Shown here one piece after another: positions 1 through 8,230 of a DNA stretch of 64,000 nucleotides (its first letter is position 1; each line of letters starts with the position of its first letter). The notes beneath the pieces are model-generated. The model was not told the DNA's origin. It made no database searches and saw only the letters and a list, made by a program, of their open reading frames with translations. Source of the DNA: Oscillospiraceae bacterium (lineage in GTDB: Bacteria; Bacillota; Clostridia; Oscillospirales; Ruminococcaceae); the NCBI GenBank assembly GCA_017518255.1, contig JAFWVK010000040.1, positions 1-64,000 on the forward strand. Direction: 5' to 3'. The position numbers and the translations under genes were made by a program.

Positions 1-34
1 ACTTTATGCTGAATGAACATGAGGTGAGTTGAAG

Positions 35-175
35 TCACTCCACCGTCAATCCCAACTGATACGCTTCATTCAACGCCGAATGCCCGATGATATCGCCCTT
101 GTCCTTCACACCGCTGACCAGCATCTTGCCGCAATCATGCAAGTGAAAGGAATCGCAAGAGCCGGGAACAAATCG
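35..175 (-). pseudogene. Open frame without a start, possible C-terminal gene fragment
   Basis: A reading frame of 46 codons lies between an in-frame TAA and a TGA stop and has no ATG, GTG or TTG in a credible place. The peptide includes FHLHDCGKMLVSGVKDKGD, which is not low-complexity and reads like a protein tail. I do not recognise the family. It lies just downstream of a plasmid-type gene on the same strand, so it may be a remnant within the same mobile element. It could also be chance open frame. Confidence 0.25.
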
Positions 176-223
176 TTATACTCTGGGTGACTGTTTCGTT
201 ATACCCTTTTCATCCGGGCAGTC

Positions 224-1135
224 TTATGTGAAAATGCCTGTGAGATCGTAAATGGGCTGTCGCTCATTTCGCAGCTGTTCTTCAATCTGTCGGTTCTCAG
301 TATTTGTCCGAAGATGCCGTCCGTTTGCCTCATTGAACAGCGTGCTGAGCAGATAGCGCTCATAGTTGCGGATATGCCCGGTGTGCTTCATCGTTTCAAT
401 TGCCCGCTCTACACAGCCTCGGTCAACCTTGAGCATCACAGACCGTATGACCGAGCGCGGATAGTTCTGTCCGCAGATGCAGTCGCTTCCCTTTTCAGAC
501 ACGACCGCATTCACAATGATCGCCACGATCTCGTCAAGTTCGGCGACCGTCATATAATCACCGGCAAAGAGCATGATCCACTCAGCATACTCCGCATAGC
601 CGATATTAGCTTTTACAATCTCCGTATACTGCTCACGTTCGGTCGATCCATCCTGATGGATAGATGCTTGATCGGTGGATATTTGATTATTATATACTAT
701 ATTATTATTTCTTTGATTATTGCGCGGGTTTTCTAGTTCAAGGTTTCCTTGATCTTGAATTCCTTGAATTAGGTTTTCTAATTCTAGGTTTTCCGGTTCT
801 TGTACTGCTGCGGCGCCTGGATTTTCAACTGTTTCAACATCCGTCATCGGTTCATCGCTGAACAGATACTCCCAGTCCGTGATCTTTCCGTCCTGATAGA
901 TGCGCCGCCGCACAAGATAACCGGTTGCTTCAAGGTTATGCAGCGCAGTAGCGATTTTCGTGTAACCGTCCGGCAGGATACGGGACAATCCCTTGATTGA
1001 GAAGTTCCAGTTATCCGGCAGCGAGAGCATCGTCAGCAGGAGACCGCGTTCCGTTGCGCCGAGCTGCATATCCCGCAGCATCGTATTATGAATTGTCGTA
1101 AAGTCCCGGGTAATCTTCTTTTTGAGTTTTGGCAT
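224..1135 (-). CDS. Winged-helix replication-initiator-like protein of a mobile element
   Basis: The 303-residue protein starts at the ATG preceded by AAAGGAGAAG; the frame extends 23 codons further up without a ribosome site. Residues 1-100 look like the helix-turn-helix domain of phage and ICE replication proteins (basic PKLKKKITRDF start, then a segment on resting-state DNA binding and LVRRRIYQDGKITDWEYLFS). The middle is a polar linker with repeated NLELEN units, and the C-terminal 130 residues resemble the DUF6017 or DnaD-like tail of such proteins. These genes normally sit in integrative elements or plasmids, where they recruit the host helicase to the element origin. Family placement is from pattern memory; the exact role is inferred. 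Confidence 0.6.
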   Translation of the reverse strand: MPKLKKKITRDFTTIHNTMLRDMQLGATERGLLLTMLSLPDNWNFSIKGLSRILPDGYTKIATALHNLEATGYLVRRRIYQDGKITDWEYLFSDEPMTDVETVENPGAAAVQEPENLELENLIQGIQDQGNLELENPRNNQRNNNIVYNNQISTDQASIHQDGSTEREQYTEIVKANIGYAEYAEWIMLFAGDYMTVAELDEIVAIIVNAVVSEKGSDCICGQNYPRSVIRSVMLKVDRGCVERAIETMKHTGHIRNYERYLLSTLFNEANGRHLRTNTENRQIEEQLRNERQPIYDLTGIFT

Positions 1136-1203
1136 CCGCTTCTCCTTTCCCAGGAATACGAAAGCCCCACGATCGGTTGACCGCAGGGCTTCGTATGACT
1201 TCA

Positions 1204-1333
1204 TGTGATTTTAACGGGATTCGGAGGCAGGGGACAGACTGCAAGCTGCTGCATTCCGTCTCTGACCGTTACGCAGGACGCATCCCGCGTGTGACTTTTC
1301 GTGTGACTTTCGTTGCAGTATCATGTGATTTTA
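1204..1333. repeat. Four copies of TGTGAYTTT(T/C), possible integrase arm sites
   Basis: The decamer TGTGATTTTA occurs at 1204-1213 and 1324-1333, TGTGACTTTT at 1290-1299 and TGTGACTTTC at 1302-1311, all on the plus strand within 130 bases. Short direct repeats beside a tRNA gene are typical of tyrosine-recombinase arm-type sites at the end of an integrated element. No integrase gene is in the window, so this remains an inference. Confidence 0.4.
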
Positions 1334-1382
1334 TGCAGTTAGAATGTCACATACGCAGTTTCAACGGATTTTCAATATACAG

Positions 1383-1426
1383 AAAAACCGCCTATCCAGT
1401 GGATTTTTCACTAGATACGCGGTTTT
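1383..1426 (-). terminator. Terminator of the tRNA-Leu/tRNA-Ser unit
   Basis: Read on the minus strand, AACCGCGTATCTAGTG pairs imperfectly with CACTGGATAGGCGGTT around a GAAAAAT loop and is followed by TTTTT. It begins 10 bases after the 3' end of tRNA-Ser. Confidence 0.7.
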
Positions 1427-1435
1427 CACAAAAGC

Positions 1436-1523
1436 GGAAAGAGAGGGATTCGAACCCTCGGTGCGCTATTAACGCACACACGATTTCCAGTCGTGCGCCT
1501 TAGACCAGCTCAGCCATCTTTCC
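1436..1523 (-). tRNA. tRNA-Ser (anticodon GGA)
   Basis: An 88-base class II tRNA. The acceptor GGAAAGA pairs with TCTTTCC, the anticodon loop CTGGAAA shows GGA, there is a long variable arm (TGTGCGTTAATAGCGCAC) and the T arm GGGTTCGAATCCC. No CCA is encoded. Its 3' end faces the mobile-element remnant and is a plausible integration target. Confidence 0.95.
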
Positions 1524-1568
1524 ACATGGTAAATCGTCTGCCGATGCTCTATTGAGCAAGAAAAAAAG

Positions 1569-1651
1569 TGGTGCGAGTGACGGGACTTGAACCCGTACGC
1601 CGAAACACACGCCCCTCAAACGTGCCTGTCTGCCAATTCCAGCACACTCGC
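1569..1651 (-). tRNA. tRNA-Leu (anticodon GAG)
   Basis: An 83-base tRNA with acceptor GCGAGTG/CACTCGC, D arm GGAATTGGCAGAC, anticodon loop TTTGAGG (GAG), a variable arm, T arm GGGTTCAAGTCCC and an encoded CCA end. It lies 45 bases upstream of tRNA-Ser and shares its promoter. Confidence 0.95.
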
Positions 1652-1666
1652 ATTCACTACTCACAT

Positions 1667-1695
1667 ATTATAGCAAAAACGAAAGAAAAAGTCAA
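1667..1695 (-). promoter_or_regulatory. Promoter of the tRNA-Leu/tRNA-Ser unit
   Basis: On the minus strand TTGACT and TATAAT are separated by 17 bases and sit 15 bases ahead of tRNA-Leu. Confidence 0.8.
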
Positions 1696-1762
1696 GGGAA
1701 TTTCCTTCATTTTTTTGAAATCGTCAATTTGCACAAATATATTATTTATGTTCAGAGCCTCA

Positions 1763-2878
1763 TCACATTTGCAGAATCAGTATCCGTTTCAGCAGCGATA
1801 GATCGACCGCATTGATCCTTCGGTCGGAATTCATATCCGCCTGTGCACCCTGCGCTTCGTTCAGTGTCACCTCAGTGCAAAGAGCCTTTGAAAGCAATAC
1901 CGCATCCGCGATCGTAACCTCACCGTTCAGGTTGACATCACCGAGCAGCGGATCAGGCTTCGTCGGCACAGTTGTTTCGGTTGTGGTTGTGGTGGTTTCG
2001 GGTTGTGCTGTAATCTCTGCCAGACTCGGCTCAATGTCGTACCACCAGTCCGCCCACGGATTTCCGGCACGCTGCTTCGAGGCAGCCTCTGCTTTTGTCC
2101 ATGTAAACACATTGTCATAGAGATGCCCTTCTTCGTAGTACCATTGCGCAAGCGCACAGCCCTCGTCCGGGTAGGTGGCATAATAGCCGTCATTATCGCC
2201 GGTATAGTTTGCCCAGCCGGTATTGTGTCCTTTCAGTGCGCCGCGGACGATCTGCCATCCAGAGAGGTCGTAGTCCGTGATTGCCGAGCGGATGAAGTGA
2301 ATGATTTTGCGAATACCCATGTGATTGGAGATGATCCCGTCGAAGAAATTGGATTCATTGAGATCATACCATTCCATTTCAGGGACGTCAGATTCCTGCA
2401 TATATTCGCTGTTCGGACCGTCCTTGAATGCTGTGACGGCGGTTTGCAGCGTACCGTATGCGTGTGCGGAACTGCCGGGAAAGCCCTGATTGAATGCAGT
2501 TTCGAGATCGCAGCCGTCGCCGTTTCCGCCGAGCGTAGATTCCAGCGTACCGATACCGAGAAACAGTGCGTAAACCTTTTCACGGTCACGCTGCCCGAAC
2601 CGCACGGAGATCAGATCCCAGTGTTCGTCAATCTCCTTATAAAGCGCATATTTGACCTCCTGCACAGTCATTTTATGATTGATTGCGCGAATTTCATCTA
2701 TTGATGCGTTTGCCGGCGTATTCCGCTCACCGAATCCGAACGGATTCCCGACGCCCTGTGTCTGCACATCTCTCGAAGGATCATGTGCGATATCCGCAGC
2801 AGATGCCGGAAACGCACAGGAAGACAATGAAATCAAACCGCAGCACAGCCATACAGTTAGTTTCTGAAACAGCTTCAT
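1763..2878 (-). CDS. Secreted lysozyme-like protein with C-terminal dockerin
   Basis: The 371-residue protein starts at the second ATG of ATGATTATG because AAAGGA lies at proper distance only from that one. Residues 1-28 are a signal peptide (KLFQKLTVWLCCGLISL, then ASAA); an LSSC motif would also allow lipidation. The middle resembles a lysozyme/transglycosylase fold with a candidate catalytic Glu near residue 113 in GIGTLESTLGG and many aromatic residues. A Thr-rich linker (TTTTTTETT) leads to a type I dockerin from about residue 310, with two calcium loops, GDVNLNGEVTIAD and ADMNSDRRINAVD. The dockerin implies docking on a cohesin scaffold outside the cell. Cell-wall cleavage is an inference from the fold impression; the dockerin is certain. 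Confidence 0.75.
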   Translation of the reverse strand: MKLFQKLTVWLCCGLISLSSCAFPASAADIAHDPSRDVQTQGVGNPFGFGERNTPANASIDEIRAINHKMTVQEVKYALYKEIDEHWDLISVRFGQRDREKVYALFLGIGTLESTLGGNGDGCDLETAFNQGFPGSSAHAYGTLQTAVTAFKDGPNSEYMQESDVPEMEWYDLNESNFFDGIISNHMGIRKIIHFIRSAITDYDLSGWQIVRGALKGHNTGWANYTGDNDGYYATYPDEGCALAQWYYEEGHLYDNVFTWTKAEAASKQRAGNPWADWWYDIEPSLAEITAQPETTTTTTETTVPTKPDPLLGDVNLNGEVTIADAVLLSKALCTEVTLNEAQGAQADMNSDRRINAVDLSLLKRILILQM

Positions 2879-2920
2879 AATCATCCGTCCTTTCTGACTG
2901 AATTATGATTTTCTGTATGT

Positions 2921-2949
2921 ATCATAACACATTCGGAAAGAAAAGTCAA
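2921..2949 (-). promoter_or_regulatory. Promoter of the dockerin/lysozyme-like gene
   Basis: On the minus strand TTGACT and TATGAT are spaced by 17 bases, about 43 bases ahead of the start codon. Confidence 0.75.
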
Positions 2950-3010
2950 ATAATTTTGAAATAAAAATAAATGAGCTGCATTAAATTTGCACAGAGATTC
3001 AGATATAATC

Positions 3011-3039
3011 TTGACAATTCTGTTAAAATGTGTTATAAT
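3011..3039 (+). promoter_or_regulatory. Promoter of the SHOCT protein gene
   Basis: TTGACA and TATAAT with a 17-base spacer, a full consensus sigma-A promoter 57 bases ahead of the start codon. Confidence 0.85.
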
Positions 3040-3095
3040 AAAAACAGATCATTCAAAGAATGACCAATTTTCTAACAAGTCTGGAGGAACTCATC

Positions 3096-3773
3096 ATGGG
3101 ATTATTCGACAAGCAGGCACTCGGTGAAAAGTTCAGTGCAATTAAGGACAAAACCAAAGAAACCGTAAAAAAAGCATCAGACAATATTAAAGAACACCAT
3201 GAGGCTTCAAAGGAAGCAAAAGCACCGATTGAAGGTGCTCTGACCCGTTACGGTGTTTCCTATGTCGGCGGACTGATTCAGTATCCCAAACGGAAAAGCG
3301 GAGAAATCGGACTGAATATCATGGAAAACAGCTTTATTCTGAAGCCCACCTCCGGAGCGGGATGGTTTGAACAGATGGAGATTCCGTATGATTCTGTTCA
3401 CGATCTTCAGATTGTAAAACGTACCGTATCAGCAGCAGAAGGTCTGATGTCAAGCAATTCTGCCGATCTCGCGACGGACAATAACATTGAAATCACATAT
3501 ATCAATCCGGAAAATATCGAAACCGTCCTGCGGCTGGAAATGCTGACCGGTCTGACAGTCAACGGAACAGCTGTGAAATGCAAAGAAATGATCGACTTCC
3601 TTCGTCAGAAGCAAATTCTTCCGCGGCTGTTGAAAAAGAATCAGGCTGCCGCAGCACCGGTACAGGATGATATTCCCGCACAGATTCAGAAACTGAATGC
3701 GCTGAAAGAAGCCGGAATCCTGACTGATGAAGAATTCCAGGCAAAAAAAGCAGATCTGCTTGCAAAAATGTAA
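3096..3773 (+). CDS. Cytoplasmic SHOCT-domain protein
   Basis: The 225-residue protein starts at the ATG preceded by GGAGGAAC; the frame opens 12 codons earlier without a ribosome site. The first 60 residues are a charged helix (KDKTKETVKKASDNIKEH). The middle, about residues 50-185, resembles a PH-like or GRAM-like beta domain. The last 30 residues form a SHOCT motif (IQKLNALKEAGILTDEEF), a short C-terminal oligomerisation helix pair. There is no signal peptide or membrane segment. The gene is monocistronic between its own consensus promoter and a terminator. Function unknown; SHOCT proteins are often seen next to proteases or membrane domains, but none is adjacent here. Confidence 0.7.
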   Translation: MGLFDKQALGEKFSAIKDKTKETVKKASDNIKEHHEASKEAKAPIEGALTRYGVSYVGGLIQYPKRKSGEIGLNIMENSFILKPTSGAGWFEQMEIPYDSVHDLQIVKRTVSAAEGLMSSNSADLATDNNIEITYINPENIETVLRLEMLTGLTVNGTAVKCKEMIDFLRQKQILPRLLKKNQAAAAPVQDDIPAQIQKLNALKEAGILTDEEFQAKKADLLAKM

Positions 3774-3795
3774 TCGCATCATTTTGCAGACAAAA

Positions 3796-3831
3796 AAAGC
3801 ACTGTCTTCCCTTTGTGAGAGACAGTGCTTT
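3796..3831. terminator. Convergent terminator between the SHOCT gene and dapB
   Basis: AAAGCACTGTC pairs with GACAGTGCTTT around a 14-base loop, flanked by A and T runs, so it can serve both strands. Confidence 0.85.
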
Positions 3832-3837
3832 CAGTTT

Positions 3838-4599
3838 TTAGTCTGTTTCAGCCAGCAGATGAGTCATATCATAGAGCATCGGCTGCTTACCGATCAGAAA
3901 CAGCGCTGCATTGATAGAGCCTTCTGCGAAAACTCTTTTCGAGGAAGCGGAATGCTTAATCGAAATACACTCATCGGGGCCTGCAAACAGAACTTCATGT
4001 TCCCCGACAATTGTACCGCCGCGAATGGAATGCATACCGATTTCCGTCATTTCACGCTTTTTGCGGACGCTGTGGCGGTCATAGACCGGATGCTTCGGCG
4101 GATTTGTCTCCGAGATGATGGCATCGGCAATCATCAAAGCCGTACCGGAAGGAGCATCAATCTTCTGATTGTGATGCTTTTCAATAATCTCAATATCAAA
4201 GCGGTTACCGAGAACTGCCGCAGCCTTTTTGGAAAGCGCAAGCAGAAGCTGAATGCCGATTGACATATTGAACGAGGAGAACAGCGGAACAGACTTTGCG
4301 GTCTGCTGAATCTTCTGCATCTGTTCATCAGAATATCCGGTCGTTGCCAGTACAACGGGCGTACCGGTTGCCAGTGCAAACTCCAGCAGGGAATCAAGGC
4401 AGCTCGGATGACTGTAATCAATCAGAACATCCGGCTTTTCCTGTATCTCCGTAATATTCGCATAGACCGGAAAACTGTATTCACCGGTATTGTGTATATC
4501 AATTCCGCAGCACACGCAGCAATCGTCGCGCTCGGCAATGCCGGCAGCAACATTTCTGCCCATTTTGCCGCACACGCCGCTGATTGCAATCTGAATCAT
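3838..4599 (-). CDS. dapB: 4-hydroxy-tetrahydrodipicolinate reductase
   Basis: This 253-residue enzyme reduces the DapA product to tetrahydrodipicolinate with NAD(P)H in the diaminopimelate/lysine pathway. The Rossmann start is IAISGVCGKMGRNVA, a variant of the usual GxxGxMG. The family signature EKHHNQKIDAPSGTA is present near residues 150-165 with the catalytic His-His and Lys. Length matches the family. The frame extends upstream, but the ATG at the start given begins the conserved MIQIAISG. It is the last gene of the asd operon, 35 bases after dapA, and ends close to a convergent terminator. Confidence 0.95.
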   Translation of the reverse strand: MIQIAISGVCGKMGRNVAAGIAERDDCCVCCGIDIHNTGEYSFPVYANITEIQEKPDVLIDYSHPSCLDSLLEFALATGTPVVLATTGYSDEQMQKIQQTAKSVPLFSSFNMSIGIQLLLALSKKAAAVLGNRFDIEIIEKHHNQKIDAPSGTALMIADAIISETNPPKHPVYDRHSVRKKREMTEIGMHSIRGGTIVGEHEVLFAGPDECISIKHSASSKRVFAEGSINAALFLIGKQPMLYDMTHLLAETD

Positions 4600-4634
4600 T
4601 TTATACCTTCTTTCGTGATGAACTGTTCCGGAGA

Positions 4635-5537
4635 TTACCGTGCAGCAATTCCTTCCAGTCCGAACTTCTTCATTTCCGCTTCCAGAACAGCGGCGTTCTT
4701 TTCTGCCATATGATACAGCGGCAGACGGCACTCCCCTGCGCGGAAGCCCATCCGGTTGACAGCTTCCTTTGCCGGAATCGGATTGGTTTCAATAAACAGC
4801 GCATGGATCAGGTTGAGGTAACGGAGCTGCATCTCAGCAGCAGTCCGGAAATCGCCGGCAAGTGCGGCAGCGCAGAGATCATGTGTTTCTCTCGGCATCA
4901 CATTGGAAAGCACAGAGATAACACCCTTTGCACCAAGCGACATCATCGGAACAATCTGGTCATCGTTTCCGGAATAAACTGTCAGGCTGTCGCCGCAGCG
5001 GTTAATCAGATTTGCCGTATAAGTAATGTTTCCGACAGCATCCTTCATCGCAACGATATTATCCAGCTCGGCGAGTCTGGCAGCCGTCTCGACCTCAATT
5101 GTCATACCGGTTCGGGACGGAACATTGTAAAGAATAATCGGGAGCTTTACACTCTCCGCAATCTTTCTGTAATGCACATAAAGACCGTTCTGTGTGGTCT
5201 TGTTATAATAAGGCGTCACAAGAAGAAGTGCATCCGCACCGATCTTTTCAGCCTCCTGCGAGAGCATAACGGCAGTTGCGGTATCATTGCTGCCGGTTCC
5301 GGCAATCACAGGGACGCGGTGCGCAGCGCGGTCTACAGCATAACGGATGACTTCAACATGCTCCGCCTCGGAGAGTGTCGAGCTTTCACCGGTTGTACCG
5401 GCGATAACCAGCGCATCCGTTCCGTTTTCAATCTGAAAATCAATCAGTCTGCCGAACTCGTCGTAATTCACCGAACCGTCCTCATTGAACGGTGTCACGA
5501 GAGCAACGGCAGCACCGGTAAAAATAACATGCTTCAT
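4635..5537 (-). CDS. dapA: 4-hydroxy-tetrahydrodipicolinate synthase
   Basis: The 300-residue aldolase condenses pyruvate with aspartate semialdehyde, the first committed step to diaminopimelate and lysine. The TIM-barrel signatures are clear: GTTGESSTLSEAEH near residue 45, LLVTPYYNKTTQNGLYVHY near 103-121, the catalytic Tyr in LYNVPSRTG, and the Schiff-base Lys in IVAMKDAVGN. Length is typical. The start chosen gives the usual short N-terminus before FTGAAVALVTPF. It precedes dapB by 35 bases and shares the lysine-riboswitch operon. Confidence 0.97.
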   Translation of the reverse strand: MKHVIFTGAAVALVTPFNEDGSVNYDEFGRLIDFQIENGTDALVIAGTTGESSTLSEAEHVEVIRYAVDRAAHRVPVIAGTGSNDTATAVMLSQEAEKIGADALLLVTPYYNKTTQNGLYVHYRKIAESVKLPIILYNVPSRTGMTIEVETAARLAELDNIVAMKDAVGNITYTANLINRCGDSLTVYSGNDDQIVPMMSLGAKGVISVLSNVMPRETHDLCAAALAGDFRTAAEMQLRYLNLIHALFIETNPIPAKEAVNRMGFRAGECRLPLYHMAEKNAAVLEAEMKKFGLEGIAAR

Positions 5538-5573
5538 GGTGTTCTTCCTTTCTGCGGATATCACATCCGCGGA

Positions 5574-5966
5574 TCAATACTCAAAATAGACAGGGAGCTG
5601 CTGATGCAGCCACTCTTTCAGCTGAATACACTCCTGCTCAGAAAAGCCGTGAATCTCGCCGCTGTCACTATTCTGATCGCAGAGTGCAAGCAGCAGATCT
5701 CCGAAAATCGGGCAGCCGGTGTGATAAAAGCAGGTTCCCGGAGTATTGACCGGCAACCCCTTGTCACCGCCCCTTGCATCAATAAAATAGCACAGCACAC
5801 GGGCAGAATCCGAAAGGATTTCGGGCAACACCGGAACGCGCATCCGCTCTGTCATATCGGTTTGCAGCAGCGAGCAAAGCATCGAATCGGGAATCACTCC
5901 CGTCGAAACAGGTATCAGTTCGGCACCGCCGCAGGCGGGCAAACGTAGAAGGAACTGCTGATTCAA
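5574..5966 (-). CDS. Unknown protein in the lysine operon
   Basis: A 130-residue cytoplasmic protein with no family I recognise. It has four Cys residues in the central stretch (one in RVLCYFIDARGG, two in GTCFYHTGCPIFG and one in LALCDQ) and an acidic, helical end with SEQECIQLKEWLHQQLP. There is no signal peptide or membrane helix. It sits between another unknown gene and dapA, 32 and 36 bases apart, so it is expressed under the lysine riboswitch. The spacing suggests a real gene; a role in lysine or cell-wall metabolism is only implied by position. Confidence 0.6.
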   Translation of the reverse strand: MNQQFLLRLPACGGAELIPVSTGVIPDSMLCSLLQTDMTERMRVPVLPEILSDSARVLCYFIDARGGDKGLPVNTPGTCFYHTGCPIFGDLLLALCDQNSDSGEIHGFSEQECIQLKEWLHQQLPVYFEY

Positions 5967-5998
5967 GCTTTCTGCTCCCTTCTATATCATATTACAAA

Positions 5999-6607
5999 TC
6001 ACAGGATTCTGACAAAATTCCGAACGATTTCATTTGCGTTCACCGGTTCGCCGACATTCGCCTCACGGATCGGATCCGGCACACCGAAGCGGTAAACCGG
6101 AAGTGTTCCGTCCGGATCCAGATCGTGAACGGCATCCTGAACCATTTCCGGAGTTGCATCGGAAATCGGAATAAAAATCCGTTCAGTCTCTTCACGGTCG
6201 GTGCGTACCAGCGTCACGGCAACCGCCCGTTTTGAACCGGTTACAGCAATATAGGCATCCTCGGAGGAAAGCAGAAACGCACGGTATTCCATCATGGTTT
6301 CCTTTGCACCGCAGGCAATCAGCAGTTCACTGAGTGCATGTGCTTCGAGATCGGTTGCATCATCGTGCAGCGCAAGCAGGTAATTCCGAGGCCGCAGTCC
6401 GGAAATCGTTTCCCGAAGAAATTTCCGGAGCGGCAGTCTCTGATAATTATAATTCTGAAAATATGCCGGAACATAAGGGTAAACCGGCTGCTCAGGCGGA
6501 ATATAATTCTGAAAGGAAATCGCGGCATGAATCCGGTTTTCTCCGTAAAGATCAAACCCACCGATCTGAATGGTATCATCCATCGGACAGACAAAAACCA
6601 GTTTCAT
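5999..6607 (-). CDS. Unknown protein following asd
   Basis: A 202-residue soluble protein without a recognised family. The N-terminal 70 residues are rich in aromatic and proline residues (YIPPEQPVYPYVPAYFQNYN). The centre, about residues 85-140, alternates hydrophobic strands (LLSSEDAYIAVTGSKRAVAV) in a way that recalls a Rossmann or actin-like fold, without a nucleotide motif that I can see. It starts 24 bases after asd and precedes a second unknown gene and dapA in the lysine-regulated operon. Confidence 0.6.
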   Translation of the reverse strand: MKLVFVCPMDDTIQIGGFDLYGENRIHAAISFQNYIPPEQPVYPYVPAYFQNYNYQRLPLRKFLRETISGLRPRNYLLALHDDATDLEAHALSELLIACGAKETMMEYRAFLLSSEDAYIAVTGSKRAVAVTLVRTDREETERIFIPISDATPEMVQDAVHDLDPDGTLPVYRFGVPDPIREANVGEPVNANEIVRNFVRIL

Positions 6608-6631
6608 GCCCGTTCCTCCCCTTTCGGATAA

Positions 6632-7714
6632 TCAATCAAAATAGCCCTTTGCAGCAAGCAGCTCTGCCAGCTCAACGGCGCCGCCGGCTGCACCGCGCAG
6701 TGTGTTGTGCGACAGGCAGACGAACTTATAATCAAACATGGTATCCTCGCGCAGTCTGCCGACGGAAACAGCCATACCGCCTTCGAGATTGCGGTCAAGC
6801 TTTGCCTGCGGACGATCCGGCTCCTCAAAATAGTGAATAAACTGCTTAGGAGCATGCGGGAGCTCAAGATCCTGCGGAATGCCCTTGAATGCAGCCCAGT
6901 CAGCCTTAATCTGCTCAATCGAGGGCTTATTCTCGAACTTAACAAAGACAGCGGCAGTATGTCCGTCGGAAACCGGAACACGCAGGCACTGCGTCGTAAT
7001 CAGCGGGCTCTTTGCCTTAACGATTTCGCCGTTTTCGATGCTGCCCCAGATTTTGAGCGGCTCCTGCTCGGACTTTTCTTCTTCACCGCCGATATACGGA
7101 ATCAGATTGTCAATCATTTCCGGCCAGCGTTCAAAAGTCTTGCCGGCGCCTGAAATTGCCTGATAGGTACAGGCAAGCACCTGGGAAATGCCGTACTTGC
7201 GCAGCGGATGCAGTGCAGGAACATAGCTCTGAATCGAGCAGTTGGATTTTACCGCGATAAAGCCGCGCTTGCTGCCGAGTCTTGCCTTCTGTGCATCAAT
7301 AATTGCAAGATGCTCCGGATTCAGCTCCGGAATAATCATCGGGACATCCGGTGTAAAGCGGTGTGCGGAGTTATTGGAGACAATCGGGCACTCAGCCTTT
7401 GCATATGCCTCCTCCAGCGCACGCAGCGCATCCTTCTTCATATCGACTGCGCAGAAGCAGAAATCAACCTGTGCCGCAATCTTTTCAATATCCTCACCGG
7501 CATCGTAAATGACCAGATCGGCAAACTTCTCCGGCATCGGCTGATCCTTGAATGCCCATCTTTCGCCGACAGCCTCACGGTAGGTCTTTCCTGCGGAGCG
7601 GGAAGATGCTGCCATCACCGTGACATTGAACCACGGATGATCCGCGAGCAGCAGCGCGAAGCGCTGACCGACCATACCAGTTGCACCGATAATTCCGACT
7701 TTGAACTGTTTCAT
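6632..7714 (-). CDS. asd: Aspartate-semialdehyde dehydrogenase
   Basis: The 360-residue enzyme reduces aspartyl phosphate to aspartate semialdehyde, the branch point to lysine, threonine and methionine. The NADP-binding start is VGIIGATGMVGQRFA. The catalytic Cys lies in VKSNCSIQ near residue 155, and the acid-binding region includes GAGKTFERWPEM. The length and sequence type fit the archaeal/fungal-like subfamily rather than the classical E. coli form. It is the first gene of the operon, about 310 bases behind the promoter, and the leader carries a lysine riboswitch. Confidence 0.95.
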   Translation of the reverse strand: MKQFKVGIIGATGMVGQRFALLLADHPWFNVTVMAASSRSAGKTYREAVGERWAFKDQPMPEKFADLVIYDAGEDIEKIAAQVDFCFCAVDMKKDALRALEEAYAKAECPIVSNNSAHRFTPDVPMIIPELNPEHLAIIDAQKARLGSKRGFIAVKSNCSIQSYVPALHPLRKYGISQVLACTYQAISGAGKTFERWPEMIDNLIPYIGGEEEKSEQEPLKIWGSIENGEIVKAKSPLITTQCLRVPVSDGHTAAVFVKFENKPSIEQIKADWAAFKGIPQDLELPHAPKQFIHYFEEPDRPQAKLDRNLEGGMAVSVGRLREDTMFDYKFVCLSHNTLRGAAGGAVELAELLAAKGYFD

Positions 7715-7746
7715 AATAATTCCTCCGTTCTGAATATTCGAGGCAG

Positions 7747-7772
7747 AAAAAAATCCGCCAGTTTTTGGCGGA
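7747..7772 (-). terminator. Riboswitch-controlled terminator ahead of asd
   Basis: On the minus strand GTCCGCCA and TGGCGGAT form a short strong hairpin followed by seven T. It lies between the lysine aptamer and asd and is the likely off-switch. Confidence 0.85.
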
Positions 7773-7828
7773 CAATGAGCAGATGAACGGATTCAGCAGA
7801 CCGGCTATCCGCCGGAATCAACTGAAAA

Positions 7829-8028
7829 ACCGGTCAGCACTCCACAACGCAGATATCTGCCTTGTGACAGTCACGCACTTATTCAGTACGCGCCCAGCAT
7901 CTCCCCTGCCGCAGAGAATCTGCTTCGGCGGTCTTGCCTTTTCTGCCGGAATCTGCTGCACGAAGCCGTACAGTTTCGGGTCGGCACCCTCATCCGGCAG
8001 GACTCATCAAGCCCGCGCCTCTGTCCGT
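7829..8028 (-). promoter_or_regulatory. Lysine riboswitch (L-box) aptamer
   Basis: Conserved L-box blocks occur in order on the minus strand: ACAGAGGCGCGGGCTTGATG, GCCGAAGCAGA, GGGGAGATGCTGGGC, GTACTGAATAAGTGCGTGAC and GTTGTGGAGTGCTGACCGG. The transcript starts about 20 bases upstream of the aptamer. Lysine binding should promote the downstream terminator and shut off asd, two unknown genes, dapA and dapB. Confidence 0.93.
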
Positions 8029-8034
8029 AGTTCT

Positions 8035-8063
8035 ATCATAGCACAGAAAAACGGATTTGTCAA
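8035..8063 (-). promoter_or_regulatory. Promoter of the lysine-biosynthesis operon
   Basis: On the minus strand TTGACA and TATGAT are spaced by 17 bases and lie immediately upstream of the lysine aptamer. Confidence 0.88.
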
Positions 8064-8230
8064 CCCCTTTTTCAAATTTTTTGTATTTCTCATCCGTACA
8101 GTTGTTTTAACGTAGAAGACAGAAATACTTGTGCAGTCAGAATTCCGAAGCAAAATACCGCCCGATTCAGCTCTATGATATCAAAATGAAACCCTGTAAA
8201 CGGTATTTTTTGCTGATCGGGTTTCAGCTG

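Noticed and set aside
4584..5948. 454-codon open frame antisense to dapA and dapB
   Set aside because: It is a mirror of the real minus-strand genes, with no ribosome site and a composition typical of reverse-strand shadows.
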